A stretch of 64,000 bases of DNA from the NCBI RefSeq assembly GCF_001425485.1, contig NZ_LMQW01000048.1, forward strand, positions 62,001 through 126,000, read 5' to 3'. The notes under the pieces were generated by a model. That model was not told where the DNA came from. It searched no databases and saw nothing but the letters and a program-made list of their open reading frames with translations. The position numbers and the translations under genes are program-made. Below are positions 43,467 through 52,876 of this stretch, in pieces. The stretch is from Aureimonas sp. Leaf427. Lineage in GTDB: Bacteria; Pseudomonadota; Alphaproteobacteria; Rhizobiales; Rhizobiaceae. Position 1 is the first letter of the stretch; each line of letters begins with the position of its first letter.

Positions 43467-45506
43467 TCAGGAACTCGCGATCTTGCCGCCGCCGGCTTTG
43501 GTGATGGCGACGACCGAGGGACGGACGGGCATGTCGGGCTTGAAGTCCGGCCAGCGCGTCGAGAGGTCTTCGTAGTAGGACGGGCGGCCGAAGCCTTCCC
43601 AATCCTCGCCGCCGTCGCCGGGATGCTGGACCGCGACGAAGAAGGTCGCCATGTCCGGCAGCATCAGCGGGCCGCACATTTCCGCACCCACGGGCACGCG
43701 GAAGAAGAGCTTGGACGTGGCGCGCGCGGCGCCCTCCGTGTCCACCGCGAAGAGGCCGTCCGTGCGGCCCGTCGCCTTCGGCGAATTGCCGTCGGTGGAG
43801 ACCCAGAGCCGCCCGTCCGTGTCGACCGCGCAATTGTCGGGCATGCCGAACCAGCCGTTCTTCGTCGTCTCGGTCGAGAAGGAGGCGCCGACCTCGGCGA
43901 CGGACGGGTCGCCGCACTTCAGGAGCACCTCCCAGCGGCCTGTCGTCGCCGCGAAGTCGCCATCGGCCTCCGCGATCTCGATGATGTGGCCGAAGGCGTT
44001 CTTGGCGCGGGGATTGGCGGCGTCCGTCTCCTTGCGCTTGGAATTGTTCGTCAGCATCACGTAGACGCGCCCGTTCACGCCGTTCGGCGCGATGTCCTCC
44101 GGCCGGTCCATCTTCGTCGCGCCGAGCAAGTCGGCGGCGCGGCGCGTCTCGATCAGAACGTCGGCCTGCGAGGCGAAGCCGTTTGCCGCCGTCAACTCGC
44201 CCTGGCCATGCGTCAGCGGCATCCAGGCGATCGTGCCGTCCTCGGAGAACTTGGCGACATAGAGCGTGCCCTCGTCGAGAAGGTCGAGATTGGCGGCGCG
44301 ATCGTTCGGATCGAACGTGCCCGCGGTCACGAACTTGTAGACATAGTCGAAGCGCTCGTCGTCGCCGAGATAGAAGACGACATGGCCGTCCTTGGAGACG
44401 ATCGAATCCGCGCCCTCGTGCTTGAAGCGGCCGAGCGCGGTGCGCTTCTTCGGGATGGAATTGGGATCCTCGACGTCGACCTCGACGATCCAGCCGAAGC
44501 GGTTCGGCTCGTTCGGCTCCTTGGCGAGATCGAAGCGGTCGTGGAATTGGCCCCAGGCATAGGTGCCTTCCGGAATGCCGAGGCGCTTGTAGTTCTCGGC
44601 CTCCTTGTGGCCCTCCGGCAGCGTGCCCATGAAGTAGCCGTGGATGTTCTCCTCGGCCATGACATAGGTGCCCCAGGGCGTGACGCCGCCGGCGCAGTTG
44701 TTGATCGTGCCGAAGACCTTGCGGCCGGACGGGTCGGCGACGGTCTGGAGGCGGGCATCGCCGGCCGCCGGGCCTGACAGCTGCATCTCGGTGGTGGAGG
44801 TGATGCGGCGGTTCTTGGCGCCGTCGCGCACGACCGCCCATTTCCCGCCCTCCTTGCGGATCTCGACGACGGTGCCGCCATGCGCGGCCATCTCGATATC
44901 GACGCGGGCCTTGTCGGCCGGCGCGATCTCGAGCGCCTTGACCATCTTGGCCGGGTCCTTCTCATCGGGCTTGTCGACGACCGAGACGATGCCGGGGAAC
45001 ATCAGGTGCTCGTTCGTGTACTCGTGGTTTACCACGAGAAGCCCGTGCTCGGAGGAGCCGTCGATCGGGATGTAGCCGACATAGTCGTTGTTGTAGCCGA
45101 ACTGGCGGGCCTGCGACTCCGCGCTCTGCCGCGTCGGATCGAAAGCCGGCGAATCGGGGAAGAGCGCGTCGCCCCAGCGAAGCAGAACATCGGCGTCGTA
45201 GCCCGCGGCCACGTGGTGGTTCGCGTCGATCCCGGCTTCGACCTCGGTGAAGGTGAAGCGCGAGGCGTCGGACGCCGTGCCGGCCGTCTCGGCGCGGGCA
45301 TCGCCGGCGGTCGCGAGGGCAAGGGGGCTGACGGTCGCGGCGATCGCCGCGGTCGCCAGCGATCCGCGCAGGAAGTCGCGGCGCGAGAAGCGCGAGGCGA
45401 TGATCTCGCCCATGGTCGGATTGGCGGTTTCGTTGTGCCCGTCGCCCTCGTTCTCTTCCAGGAGAGAGGTGCGGAACGCGGCGCGCGTCATGTCGTGGTC
45501 GGTCAT
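43467..45506 (-). CDS. PhoX-family phosphatase, Tat exported
   Basis: A 679-residue protein of the PhoX/DUF839 family, Ca/Fe-dependent alkaline phosphatases that release phosphate from organic esters in the periplasm. The Tat motif SRRDFLRGSL is at residues 41-50, with a hydrophobic run to about 70. Family blocks include NNDYVGYIPIDG, LLVVNHEYTNEHLMFPG, FGTINNCAGGVTPWGTYVMA and the later GWFGMPDNCAVDTDGRLWV. The ATG at 45506 gives a 40-residue stretch before the twin arginines, normal for this family. No clear Pho box was found upstream. Confidence 0.92.
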   Translation of the reverse strand: MTDHDMTRAAFRTSLLEENEGDGHNETANPTMGEIIASRFSRRDFLRGSLATAAIAATVSPLALATAGDARAETAGTASDASRFTFTEVEAGIDANHHVAAGYDADVLLRWGDALFPDSPAFDPTRQSAESQARQFGYNNDYVGYIPIDGSSEHGLLVVNHEYTNEHLMFPGIVSVVDKPDEKDPAKMVKALEIAPADKARVDIEMAAHGGTVVEIRKEGGKWAVVRDGAKNRRITSTTEMQLSGPAAGDARLQTVADPSGRKVFGTINNCAGGVTPWGTYVMAEENIHGYFMGTLPEGHKEAENYKRLGIPEGTYAWGQFHDRFDLAKEPNEPNRFGWIVEVDVEDPNSIPKKRTALGRFKHEGADSIVSKDGHVVFYLGDDERFDYVYKFVTAGTFDPNDRAANLDLLDEGTLYVAKFSEDGTIAWMPLTHGQGELTAANGFASQADVLIETRRAADLLGATKMDRPEDIAPNGVNGRVYVMLTNNSKRKETDAANPRAKNAFGHIIEIAEADGDFAATTGRWEVLLKCGDPSVAEVGASFSTETTKNGWFGMPDNCAVDTDGRLWVSTDGNSPKATGRTDGLFAVDTEGAARATSKLFFRVPVGAEMCGPLMLPDMATFFVAVQHPGDGGEDWEGFGRPSYYEDLSTRWPDFKPDMPVRPSVVAITKAGGGKIASS

Positions 45507-45591
45507 GATCCGGAACCCTTCTTCGGGGACGAGCCCCTCTTTGAAACGGTTCCAGACTGCTAGACGCGGCACATAACAGAGGCATGACGCT

Positions 45592-45618
45592 CGTCGCCGG
45601 CCCCGAGCGCCGGCGACG
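45592..45618 (-). terminator. Hairpin downstream of the secreted protease gene
   Basis: CGTCGCCGG / CCGGCGACG, 9-bp perfect stem with a 9-base loop, 12 bases past the protease stop and 86 before the PhoX start. It would separate the two leftward genes. There is no T-run. Confidence 0.55.
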
Positions 45619-45630
45619 GAGAGGGGAAGG

Positions 45631-47103
45631 TCACTCGCCGTTGAGGCAGAGAACCGGATGGATCGCGGACTGAACGCCCTCGGTCGTGTCGGCGACGCTC
45701 TTGTCCGCGCCACGCTCGGCAGCCTTGATGAAGGCGATGTCGTTGTCGTCGAGGAAGCGAATGGCCGCGTCCGGGCGGATCGCGAAATTGATCGACTGCG
45801 GGATGTCGCCGGTCGCATCGGCGATGGCGACGGCGTTCAGCTTGGCCGTGACGATGCCGACGACGCGGCCGGAGAGATCGACGAGCGGGCCGCCGGAATT
45901 GCCGGGCTGGACGGGCGCCGAAATCTGCAGATAGCGCTTGTCGTTGCCGAGGCCGAGCAGCGAGGAGACGTTGCCGCGCGTGACGTTCAGGCTGTCCGCG
46001 AGGATCGAGCGCAGCGGGTAGCCGAGCGCCAGGATATCCTCGCCGAGGCGCGGAACGCCGGCCGCGATCGGCAGCGGCGCGCCGAGATCGGCATCGACAT
46101 GCACGAGGGCAAGATCGTTCTCTTCGTCGATCAGAACCTTGTCGGCCTTGCCCGCCGTGCCGACGAGAACCGAGCGGCAGGACTTCGCGACATGCGCATT
46201 GGTCAGGAGCCAGCCATCCTTCGAGACGACGAAGCCGCTGCCCGACGAGTCGATGCCGCTGCTCTCGGAATCGGCATCCGGCGCGATCCCGGCATGAAGC
46301 AGAGACACGTTCGGCACCGTCTCCGCGCGACGCGCAACGTTGGACTCGCCGGATTCGCGACCGACCAGACGGAGTTCGGAGCCGGGGGCGACCGGTTCGA
46401 AGAGGTTCATCGCGACGGTCACGAACGGGCGCATCGCCGATTCGACCGAACGGTCGTAGGACACGACATAGCCGCGCACGTCGCCGTCCGTGCCGCCGAA
46501 GCGCATGGAATAGGGCCGGCCGTTCTCCGTGCCGGACACCGAGAACCCGTCGGTCGAAAGAACGGCGCTTTCGACCGTGCGCGTTGCCGCAGGCGAGCCG
46601 AGAACGTCGAACAGCCCGTCGATCGACTGGCCGTCGCCGGTCATGCGAACGGCCTCGATTTCGATCGTGCCGTTCTCCGAGCGCCAGACACGGCCGACAT
46701 CGGTCGGGCCCGCATCGGCGACGAGCGCCGTCGGCAAGGCAACGCGCGTTCCGGTCGCGGCCTCGTCGTACATCTTGAAACCGGTCTGGTGTTCCGCACG
46801 GTCGCTGACATCGATCAGGCGGCGCAGCATCGCCTCGTCGATGATGCCGGTCGCGGACATGCCGTGGCGAGCCTGGAAGTCGCGGATGGCGCGAAGGCTG
46901 GCCGCGTCGATCTCGCTGCTGAAGGGCCCGACATAATCGCCGGTCCAGGCAAGGCGCATCTGCAGGCCGAGGCGAAACGAAGGTTCGGTCTCTTGCTGAT
47001 AGGCGGTCGAGAGCGACGCTACGTCAGTGCCGAAGGTCGCGCCGACGGCAGGCGTCGCGACGAGCAAGCAACCAACGAACAGGGCCTGGAACTGGCGACG
47101 CAT
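45631..47103 (-). CDS. Secreted trypsin-like serine protease with peptidoglycan-binding domain
   Basis: A 490-residue exported protein. Signal peptide to about residue 22. A peptidoglycan-binding type 1 domain follows (about residues 45-98, LRAIRDFQARHGMSATGIID), then a 170-residue region I cannot assign, then an S1C-type protease with His304 (LLTNAHVAKS), Asp330 (EENDLALVHV) and Ser403 (VQPGNSGGPLVDL). There is no PDZ domain, unlike DegP. It probably acts at the cell wall. A promoter with a perfect dyad is described at 47161-47196. Confidence 0.88.
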   Translation of the reverse strand: MRRQFQALFVGCLLVATPAVGATFGTDVASLSTAYQQETEPSFRLGLQMRLAWTGDYVGPFSSEIDAASLRAIRDFQARHGMSATGIIDEAMLRRLIDVSDRAEHQTGFKMYDEAATGTRVALPTALVADAGPTDVGRVWRSENGTIEIEAVRMTGDGQSIDGLFDVLGSPAATRTVESAVLSTDGFSVSGTENGRPYSMRFGGTDGDVRGYVVSYDRSVESAMRPFVTVAMNLFEPVAPGSELRLVGRESGESNVARRAETVPNVSLLHAGIAPDADSESSGIDSSGSGFVVSKDGWLLTNAHVAKSCRSVLVGTAGKADKVLIDEENDLALVHVDADLGAPLPIAAGVPRLGEDILALGYPLRSILADSLNVTRGNVSSLLGLGNDKRYLQISAPVQPGNSGGPLVDLSGRVVGIVTAKLNAVAIADATGDIPQSINFAIRPDAAIRFLDDNDIAFIKAAERGADKSVADTTEGVQSAIHPVLCLNGE

Positions 47104-47160
47104 GCCGCTCTCCGAAAGGCAAGACCTCAGATGTCGTTCAAACGTGACATCGACCGTTTT

Positions 47161-47196
47161 CGATCCATTCCAACGTAACGATTTGTCAATGGATCG
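47161..47196 (-). promoter_or_regulatory. Promoter with perfect 9-base inverted repeat
   Basis: CGATCCATT (47161-47169) and AATGGATCG (47188-47196) are perfect inverted copies 18 bases apart. Read leftward, TTGACA (47189-47184) is an ideal -35, and the hexamer 17 bases on (GGATCG) lies in the far arm, so the arms overlap both promoter elements. This is the layout of a repressor site, 58 bases before the protease start. Confidence 0.5.
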
Positions 47197-47255
47197 TCTT
47201 CATCTTCCCACACCTCCTTGCACGAGATCGGATGGGCGAGTGAGCACTTCTCCAT

Positions 47256-48422
47256 CTAAAGGCCCACCAGTTGTCCCTGCGGCGCCAGCGGTATCGCGTC
47301 CTCCGCCGGCCCGAGTTCGACCTCCGCGATTCGCTCGCCGCGTCGGATCAGCTTCTCCGTCGAAATCAGGATTTGGTCGATGTCCCGCCCGGTCTGGCCG
47401 AAATGGGTCTTCAGGGCGGCGACGCGTGCGTCGAGGCGCCCGACATCTTCCATCAGAAGCCGCACCTCCGATTGGATGCGCCCAGCCTCCTGGCGCATCC
47501 GGGCGTCCTTCAGGATCGACTGCACCACCTGGATCGAGAGCATGAGGAGAGCCGGCGAGACGATGACGACGCGAAGCCGCTGCGCCTTCTGGACGATGTC
47601 GGCGAAATGCTCGTGGAGCTCGGCAAAGATCGATTCCGAGGGCACGAAGAGAAAGGCCGTGTCCTGCGTCTCGCCGGGCAGGAGATAGCGTTCCGCGATG
47701 GCGCGCGCATGGACGTCCATGTCCCGCCGCAGCCGCGCGGCGGCGAGCTGCCGGTCCGCATCGGCTTCGGAGTCGCGAAAGGCCGACCAGGCCTCCAGCG
47801 GAAACTTCGCGTCGATCACGAGGGCCGGCCCCCGGTTCGGCATATGGACGAGACAGTCCGGCCGCCGCCCGTTGGAGAGCGTCGCCTGAAAGGTGAAGGC
47901 GCCGGGCGGCAGGGCATCCGCGACGATCGCCTCCATCCGCCCCTGTCCGAAGGCGCCGCGCGCCTGCTTGTTGGACAGGATATCCTGAAGCCGCACGACC
48001 TCGCCCGCCAGGTCGCTGATCCGCCCCTGCGCCCGGTCGATCACCGCGAGCCGTTCGGACAGGGCGGAAAGGCTCGCCTTGGTCTCGCGCGTCGTCTCCA
48101 GAATGGACTGGCCGACGCGCGAGGACATGCCGTCGAGCCGCTCCGCAACCGTCCGCGTCAGGTCCGCCTGCCGTGTGCCGAGGATTTCGGCCATGGTCTG
48201 CATGCGCCCGGTGATCTCGGCCTGGGACTGGAGCACCGCGTCGAGACGGTCGGCCGTCTCGGCCGCCGCCTGCCGCGCCGCGCTCCGCCCGCGCAGCGCG
48301 CCGACCAGTGCCAGGATAAGAAGGACGGCGAGCGCGGACGCCAGAGCCGGGCCGATGCCGACCGTTCCGCCGGGGAGCGGAATCGACCGGTCGAGAAAGG
48401 CGGTGAGCGAGCCGAGATCCAT
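47256..48422 (-). CDS. rmuC: RmuC-family DNA recombination protein
   Basis: A 388-residue protein with an N-terminal membrane helix (about residues 20-42), a long coiled coil (about 45-150), and the RmuC nuclease-like domain: KQARGAFGQGRMEAIVADAL, ALVIDAKFPLEAWSAFRDSE and TAFLFVPSESIFAELHEHFA, SPALLMLSIQVVQSIL. In E. coli, loss of RmuC increases inversion between short repeats. It is divergent from def; rmuC next to def-fmt-truA recurs in related bacteria. Confidence 0.93.
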   Translation of the reverse strand: MDLGSLTAFLDRSIPLPGGTVGIGPALASALAVLLILALVGALRGRSAARQAAAETADRLDAVLQSQAEITGRMQTMAEILGTRQADLTRTVAERLDGMSSRVGQSILETTRETKASLSALSERLAVIDRAQGRISDLAGEVVRLQDILSNKQARGAFGQGRMEAIVADALPPGAFTFQATLSNGRRPDCLVHMPNRGPALVIDAKFPLEAWSAFRDSEADADRQLAAARLRRDMDVHARAIAERYLLPGETQDTAFLFVPSESIFAELHEHFADIVQKAQRLRVVIVSPALLMLSIQVVQSILKDARMRQEAGRIQSEVRLLMEDVGRLDARVAALKTHFGQTGRDIDQILISTEKLIRRGERIAEVELGPAEDAIPLAPQGQLVGL

Positions 48423-48565
48423 GGGTCGGGAGGCTAGAGGAGAACGCAGGTCAAATCCAGATCAAAAGAAGAACAAAATGAGCGGAGGCGGCGGATGCGC
48501 GGGCCCTGGGGCTCTCGAAACGGCCTGCGATTGACCGCCGCGCCGCCAGCCATTACCTGACGGGA

Positions 48566-49081
48566 ATGACGATCAAGCCGCTCATCATCCTGCCCGATCC
48601 GCTCCTGCGCCAGGTCTCGCGCCCCGTCGAGACGGTGGATGCCGCCGTCAAGCGGCTGGCGGACGACATGCTGGAGACGATGTACGACGCGCCCGGCATC
48701 GGGCTCGCGGCGATCCAGATCGGCGAGCCGTTGCGAATGCTGACCATCGACCTCGCCGGCGAGGACGAGGAGAAGGCGCCGCAGGTCTTTCTCAATCCGG
48801 AAATCGTGGCGACCTCCGAGACCCTGTCGGTCTACGAGGAAGGCTGCCTGTCGATCCCAGACTATTATGCCGAGGTCGAGCGGCCGGGCACGGTGACGGT
48901 GCGCTATCTCGGGCTCGACGGCGCGATGCACGAGAGCGAGGCGACGGGCCTTCTCGCCACCTGCCTCCAGCACGAGATCGACCACCTGAACGGCGTTCTC
49001 TTCATCGACCATATTTCCAAGCTGAAGCGCGACATGGTCGTGAAGAAGTTCACCAAGCTGGCGCGCAAGGCGACGGCCTGA
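48566..49081 (+). CDS. def: Peptide deformylase
   Basis: Removes the formyl group from nascent proteins. The 171-residue protein has all three family motifs: [10 protein letters not shown] (about residues 43-52), [12 protein letters not shown] with the metal-binding Cys, and the [13 protein letters not shown] His/Glu motif. The product pairs functionally with fmt, which starts 10 bases downstream. Confidence 0.97.
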   Translation: MTIKPLIILPDPLLRQVSRPVETVDAAVKRLADDMLETMYDAPGIGLAAIQIGEPLRMLTIDLAGEDEEKAPQVFLNPEIVATSETLSVYEEGCLSIPDYYAEVERPGTVTVRYLGLDGAMHESEATGLLATCLQHEIDHLNGVLFIDHISKLKRDMVVKKFTKLARKATA

Positions 49082-49091
49082 AAGGCCCGAT

Positions 49092-50045
49092 ATGCGCATC
49101 GTCTTCATGGGAACGCCCGCCTATAGCGTCCCGACGCTGAAGGCTCTCGTCGAAGCCGGTCACGAGATCGCCTGCGTCTACGCCCAGCCCCCCCGCGCCG
49201 CCGGCCGTCGTGGGTTGAAGGCGGTTCCCTCGTCCGTCCAAGCCGAGGCGGAGACGCTCGGCCTTCCCGTCCGCACCCCTCTTTCGCTGAAGGGCGAGGC
49301 GGAGATCGAGGCCCTGCGGGACCTTCGGGCCGATGTCGCGGTCGTCGTCGCCTATGGGCTGCTCCTGCCGCAGGCGGCGCTGGATGCGCCGCGTCTCGGC
49401 TGCCTCAACGGACATGCTTCCCTCCTGCCGCGCTGGCGCGGCGCCGCGCCGATCCAGCGCGCGATCGAGGCCGGCGACGCCGAGACCGGCGTGATGGTCA
49501 TGGCGATGGAGGCAGGCCTCGACACGGGGCCGGTCGCTCTGACGAAGACGGTCGCGATAGGCGGCGCGGAAACCTCCGGCGAGCTGCACGACCGCCTCTC
49601 GCTCCTGACGGCAGACGCCATGGTCGAGGCGGTCGCCGCGCTCGGCGCGGGCTCGATCGCCTACGAGGCGCAGGAGGCCATCGCCGCCCGGACCGGGCGC
49701 GAGACAATCTACGCCCGCAAGATCGACAAGGCCGAGGCGGGGATCGACTTTTCCGGCGAGGGCGCGTCGGTCGCCTGCCGGATCAACGCCTTCTCGCCCT
49801 TTCCCGGCGCCTGGACGCTGATCGATCTCGGCCAGGGGCCGGAGCGCGTGAAGCTGCTGCGGGCCATGGCCGAGGCGGGTGCCGGCGAGCCCGGCACCGC
49901 GCTCGACGGGCGGCTTCTCGTCGCCTGCGGTTCGGGCGCCGTGCGGATTTTGGAGCTCCAACGGGCGGGCGGCAAGCCGATGCCGGCCGAGGCGCTCCTG
50001 CGCGGCGCGCCCGTCGCGGCGGGTTCGCGGCTCGGGCGCGGCTGA
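49092..50045 (+). CDS. fmt: Methionyl-tRNA formyltransferase
   Basis: Formylates initiator Met-tRNA from 10-formyl-THF. The 317-residue enzyme has [20 protein letters not shown] at the start, the catalytic segment [20 protein letters not shown] (about residues 108-127), and a C-terminal OB-like domain with [15 protein letters not shown] precedes the ATG. Its stop overlaps truA (TGATG). Confidence 0.97.
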   Translation: MRIVFMGTPAYSVPTLKALVEAGHEIACVYAQPPRAAGRRGLKAVPSSVQAEAETLGLPVRTPLSLKGEAEIEALRDLRADVAVVVAYGLLLPQAALDAPRLGCLNGHASLLPRWRGAAPIQRAIEAGDAETGVMVMAMEAGLDTGPVALTKTVAIGGAETSGELHDRLSLLTADAMVEAVAALGAGSIAYEAQEAIAARTGRETIYARKIDKAEAGIDFSGEGASVACRINAFSPFPGAWTLIDLGQGPERVKLLRAMAEAGAGEPGTALDGRLLVACGSGAVRILELQRAGGKPMPAEALLRGAPVAAGSRLGRG

Positions 50046-50788
50046 TGCCGCGCTACAAGCTGACCGTCGAGTATGACGGCACGCGCTATGTCGGCTGGCA
50101 GCGGCAGGCGAACGGCCATGCCGTGCAGGAGGCGATCGAGACCGCGTTCCAAGCCTTCGTCGGCGAGCCCATTACGATCTTCGGCGCCGGGCGCACCGAT
50201 GCGGGCGTCCACGCGACGGGGCAGGTCGCCCATGTCGATCTGCCGAAACCCTATCGCACCGATACGATCCGCGACGCGCTGAACGCCTACCTGCGCGAGG
50301 AGGCCGTGACGATCCTGGCGGCCGAGCCCGTGGCCGATACATTCGATGCCCGCTTCTCCGCCCGCAAGCGCCACTATCTCTACCGCATCTTCAACCGCCG
50401 CCCCCCGCCGGCGCTGCTCCAGGGCCAAGTCTGGTGGGTCAGCAAGGCCCTCGACATCCAAGCGATGGACAAGGCGGCCAAGCGCCTTCTCGGGACGCAT
50501 GATTTCAACACGTTCCGCTCGGCCCATTGCCAGGCGAAGAACCCGGTCCGCACGCTCGACCGGCTCGACGTGATGAAGGGCCCCGGGGACGAGGTGCATA
50601 TCCATGCGAGCGCGCAGTCCTTCCTGCACAACCAGATCCGCTCCTTCGCGGGGTCGCTGAAGATGATCGGCGAGCACCGCTGGACGGAAGAGGACCTCGT
50701 CTCGGCGCTGGAATCGCTCGACCGCAAACGCTGCGGGCCCGTTGCGCCGCCGGACGGGCTTTACCTCACGCGAGTCGACTACGACTGA
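50045..50788 (+). CDS. truA: tRNA pseudouridine(38-40) synthase
   Basis: Isomerises uridines 38-40 in the tRNA anticodon arm. The 247-residue protein begins with [16 protein letters not shown] and has the catalytic Asp in [12 protein letters not shown] near residue 56; [11 protein letters not shown] and [18 protein letters not shown] complete the family pattern. The one-base overlap with fmt indicates a def-fmt-truA operon devoted to translation. Confidence 0.97.
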   Translation: MPRYKLTVEYDGTRYVGWQRQANGHAVQEAIETAFQAFVGEPITIFGAGRTDAGVHATGQVAHVDLPKPYRTDTIRDALNAYLREEAVTILAAEPVADTFDARFSARKRHYLYRIFNRRPPPALLQGQVWWVSKALDIQAMDKAAKRLLGTHDFNTFRSAHCQAKNPVRTLDRLDVMKGPGDEVHIHASAQSFLHNQIRSFAGSLKMIGEHRWTEEDLVSALESLDRKRCGPVAPPDGLYLTRVDYD

Positions 50789-50971
50789 CGGGTCGTCGCG
50801 GCGCTATCGGGCATCTGGGATATCAGTGTCCGTGATTTGGCATGGGTGCCCTGCAGGATTGCGGGGAGTCCGGCCCGGCCGGATGCAGTAACCTGAAGCC
50901 TCCTGCCGATCGGTGCGCTCGGGCGCGCCTTGCAGATCCCGACATTTCCTTCGACAGTCCAGGAGCCCGTC

Positions 50972-52228
50972 ATGGACGAAGCCTCGATCGTCGCGTCGTC
51001 CAGCGCGCGTCTCGCCCCGGCCGGCGTGCCGCCCCTCTCGCGGCGGGCCGCGGGCCTCACCGAGTTCGCCCTCGCCATCGGCGGTTTCGCCATCGGCACC
51101 GGCGAGTTCGCGATCATGGGCCTCCTGCCGGACGTGGCGGAGGGGCTCGGCGTCTCGACGCCGGAGGCCGGCCATGTGATTTCCGCCTATGCGCTCGGCG
51201 TCGTCGTCGGCGCGCCGGTCATCGCGCTCGCGGCGGCCAAGATGGCCAAGCGCCAGCTTCTGCTCATTCTGATGGCGATCTTCGCGCTCGGCAATCTCGC
51301 CAGCACCTTCGCGCCGAGCTATGGCAGCTTCGTTGTCTTCCGCTTCCTGTCCGGCCTGCCGCACGGCGCCTATTTCGGCGTCGCGGCGCTGGTCGCGGCC
51401 TCCATGGCGGCGCCGAACAAGCGCACCCAGGCGGTCGGCCGCGTCATGCTGGGCCTGACCGTCGCGACGCTGATCGGAACGCCCTTCGCCACATGGCTCG
51501 GCCAGCTCGCCGGCTGGCGCTCGCTCTTCGCCACCGTCGGCGCCATCGCCGCGCTGACCGTTCTTCTCGTCGCGATCTTCGTGCCGCAGGACAGGGTGAG
51601 GGACGGGGCGGGCGCCATGCGCGAGCTCGGCGCCTTCGCGCGCTCGCAGGTCTGGTTCACGCTCGGCATCGGCGCCGTCGGCTTCGGCGGCATGTTCGCG
51701 GTGTTCAGCTACATCGCCTCGACGGCGGTCGCGGTCGCCGGCCTTTCGGAGTCCAGCGTGCCCCTCATCATGGTCGCCTTCGGCGCCGGCATGGTGCTCG
51801 GCAATATCGCGGGCGCCTGGCTCGCCGACCGTTCGCTGATGGGCACGATCGGCGGCATGCTCGTCTTCAACGTCGTGGTGCTGACCGTCTTCGCCCTTTT
51901 CGCCTCGAGCCCGGTCGTCCTCTTCCTCTGCGTCTTCCTCATCGGCTGCGGCGTCGCCGTGGGGCCGGCTCTGCAGACCCGGCTGATGGATGTCGCCGGG
52001 GACGCGCAGACGCTGGCCGCCGCGCTCAACCACTCCGCCTTCAACGTCGCCAATGCGCTCGGCGCCTGGCTCGGCGGCGCGGCCATCGCGGCGGGCTACG
52101 GCTTTGCCTCCACGGGCTGGGTCGGCGCGGTTCTCGGCCTCGGCGGTCTCGGCATCTTCGCGCTCTCGGCCTCCGCCGAGCGCGCCCGGCCGGCCGCGGC
52201 CCTGCGCGAGGCCGACGCCTGCGCTTGA
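50972..52228 (+). CDS. MFS transporter, DHA1-type exporter
   Basis: A 418-residue permease with about 12 helices. It resembles the sugar-efflux/arabinose-polymer branch: GTGEFAIMGLLPDVAEGLGV in helix 1, FRFLSGLPHGAYFGVAALVA in helix 4, and GWRSLFATVGAIAALTVLLV. AGGAG lies 6 bases before the ATG at 50972; an upstream ATG-frame start at 50930 adds only 14 non-conserved residues. The 183-base gap from truA suggests its own promoter. The substrate is not predictable. Confidence 0.88.
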   Translation: MDEASIVASSSARLAPAGVPPLSRRAAGLTEFALAIGGFAIGTGEFAIMGLLPDVAEGLGVSTPEAGHVISAYALGVVVGAPVIALAAAKMAKRQLLLILMAIFALGNLASTFAPSYGSFVVFRFLSGLPHGAYFGVAALVAASMAAPNKRTQAVGRVMLGLTVATLIGTPFATWLGQLAGWRSLFATVGAIAALTVLLVAIFVPQDRVRDGAGAMRELGAFARSQVWFTLGIGAVGFGGMFAVFSYIASTAVAVAGLSESSVPLIMVAFGAGMVLGNIAGAWLADRSLMGTIGGMLVFNVVVLTVFALFASSPVVLFLCVFLIGCGVAVGPALQTRLMDVAGDAQTLAAALNHSAFNVANALGAWLGGAAIAAGYGFASTGWVGAVLGLGGLGIFALSASAERARPAAALREADACA

Positions 52229-52237
52229 GCGTCTTCT

Positions 52238-52876
52238 CTAGAGAAGAGGAACGCCGGTGAGGTCCATGACCGCGCCGTAGGAGACGAGCGTCGAGACGAT
52301 CATCAGCACGACCACGCCGGCCGCGATCGAGAGGTCGCGGCCGATCGCCGTGGAGGCGAGGCGGGCGGTGAGGATGATCGTGGCGATCGTCGCGGCCAGC
52401 CCCAGCATGGCACTCGCATCGTTGTTTCCGATCAGGAAGATCAGGATGTAGTAGGGCGTCAGCGCCCAGGCGAGAAGCGCGCCGCCCCAGTTCGTCGCCA
52501 CCACCAGCGGCACGATCTTACGCCTCAGCCCGAGCGGCTTGGCCAGCAGCATCAGCACCACGACCGGCAGGACCCAGGCGACGACGTCGGCCAGCGCATG
52601 GGCCAGATAGACCGTGAGCGGCCCGGCGGAACTGGCCATGCCCGATTGCTGCTCGGCCGTCTCGAACTCGATCCAGGACAAGGCGACCGGGGGCGCGGCG
52701 ACGAGGATCGCGGTGAACGAGGTCCAGAACCCGTCCGCCGAGAGATCCAGCCGCTTCAACCCCTCCGCCCGCCCCGCCATGAGAAGGGCGGCGCCCCGGA
52801 AATAGCCGAGCACTTCGGAAAGGTCGGGAACGCTGTCAGGCGTTTGCGGCGAACCAGCGGGAGATGAAGGCGTCAT
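52238..52876 (-). CDS. Conserved inner-membrane protein of unknown function
   Basis: A 212-residue protein with five or six helices after a Ser/Pro-rich N-terminus (GYFRGAALLMAGRAEGLKRL near residues 24-43, then helices from about 50). It loosely resembles YIP1-type membrane proteins, but I cannot assign a family. Its start overlaps the dapE coding end by 41 bases; no better start is available. Position just after dapE suggests cotranscription only. The C-terminus converges on the MFS gene with a 9-base gap. Confidence 0.75.
   Translation of the reverse strand: MTPSSPAGSPQTPDSVPDLSEVLGYFRGAALLMAGRAEGLKRLDLSADGFWTSFTAILVAAPPVALSWIEFETAEQQSGMASSAGPLTVYLAHALADVVAWVLPVVVLMLLAKPLGLRRKIVPLVVATNWGGALLAWALTPYYILIFLIGNNDASAMLGLAATIATIILTARLASTAIGRDLSIAAGVVVLMIVSTLVSYGAVMDLTGVPLL

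Noticed and set aside
52232-52247. TCTTCTCTAGAGAAGA palindrome at the ends of the MFS and membrane-protein genes
   Set aside because: A perfect 16-base palindrome but with no loop to form a hairpin, and part of it codes the last codons of the leftward gene; not reported as a terminator.
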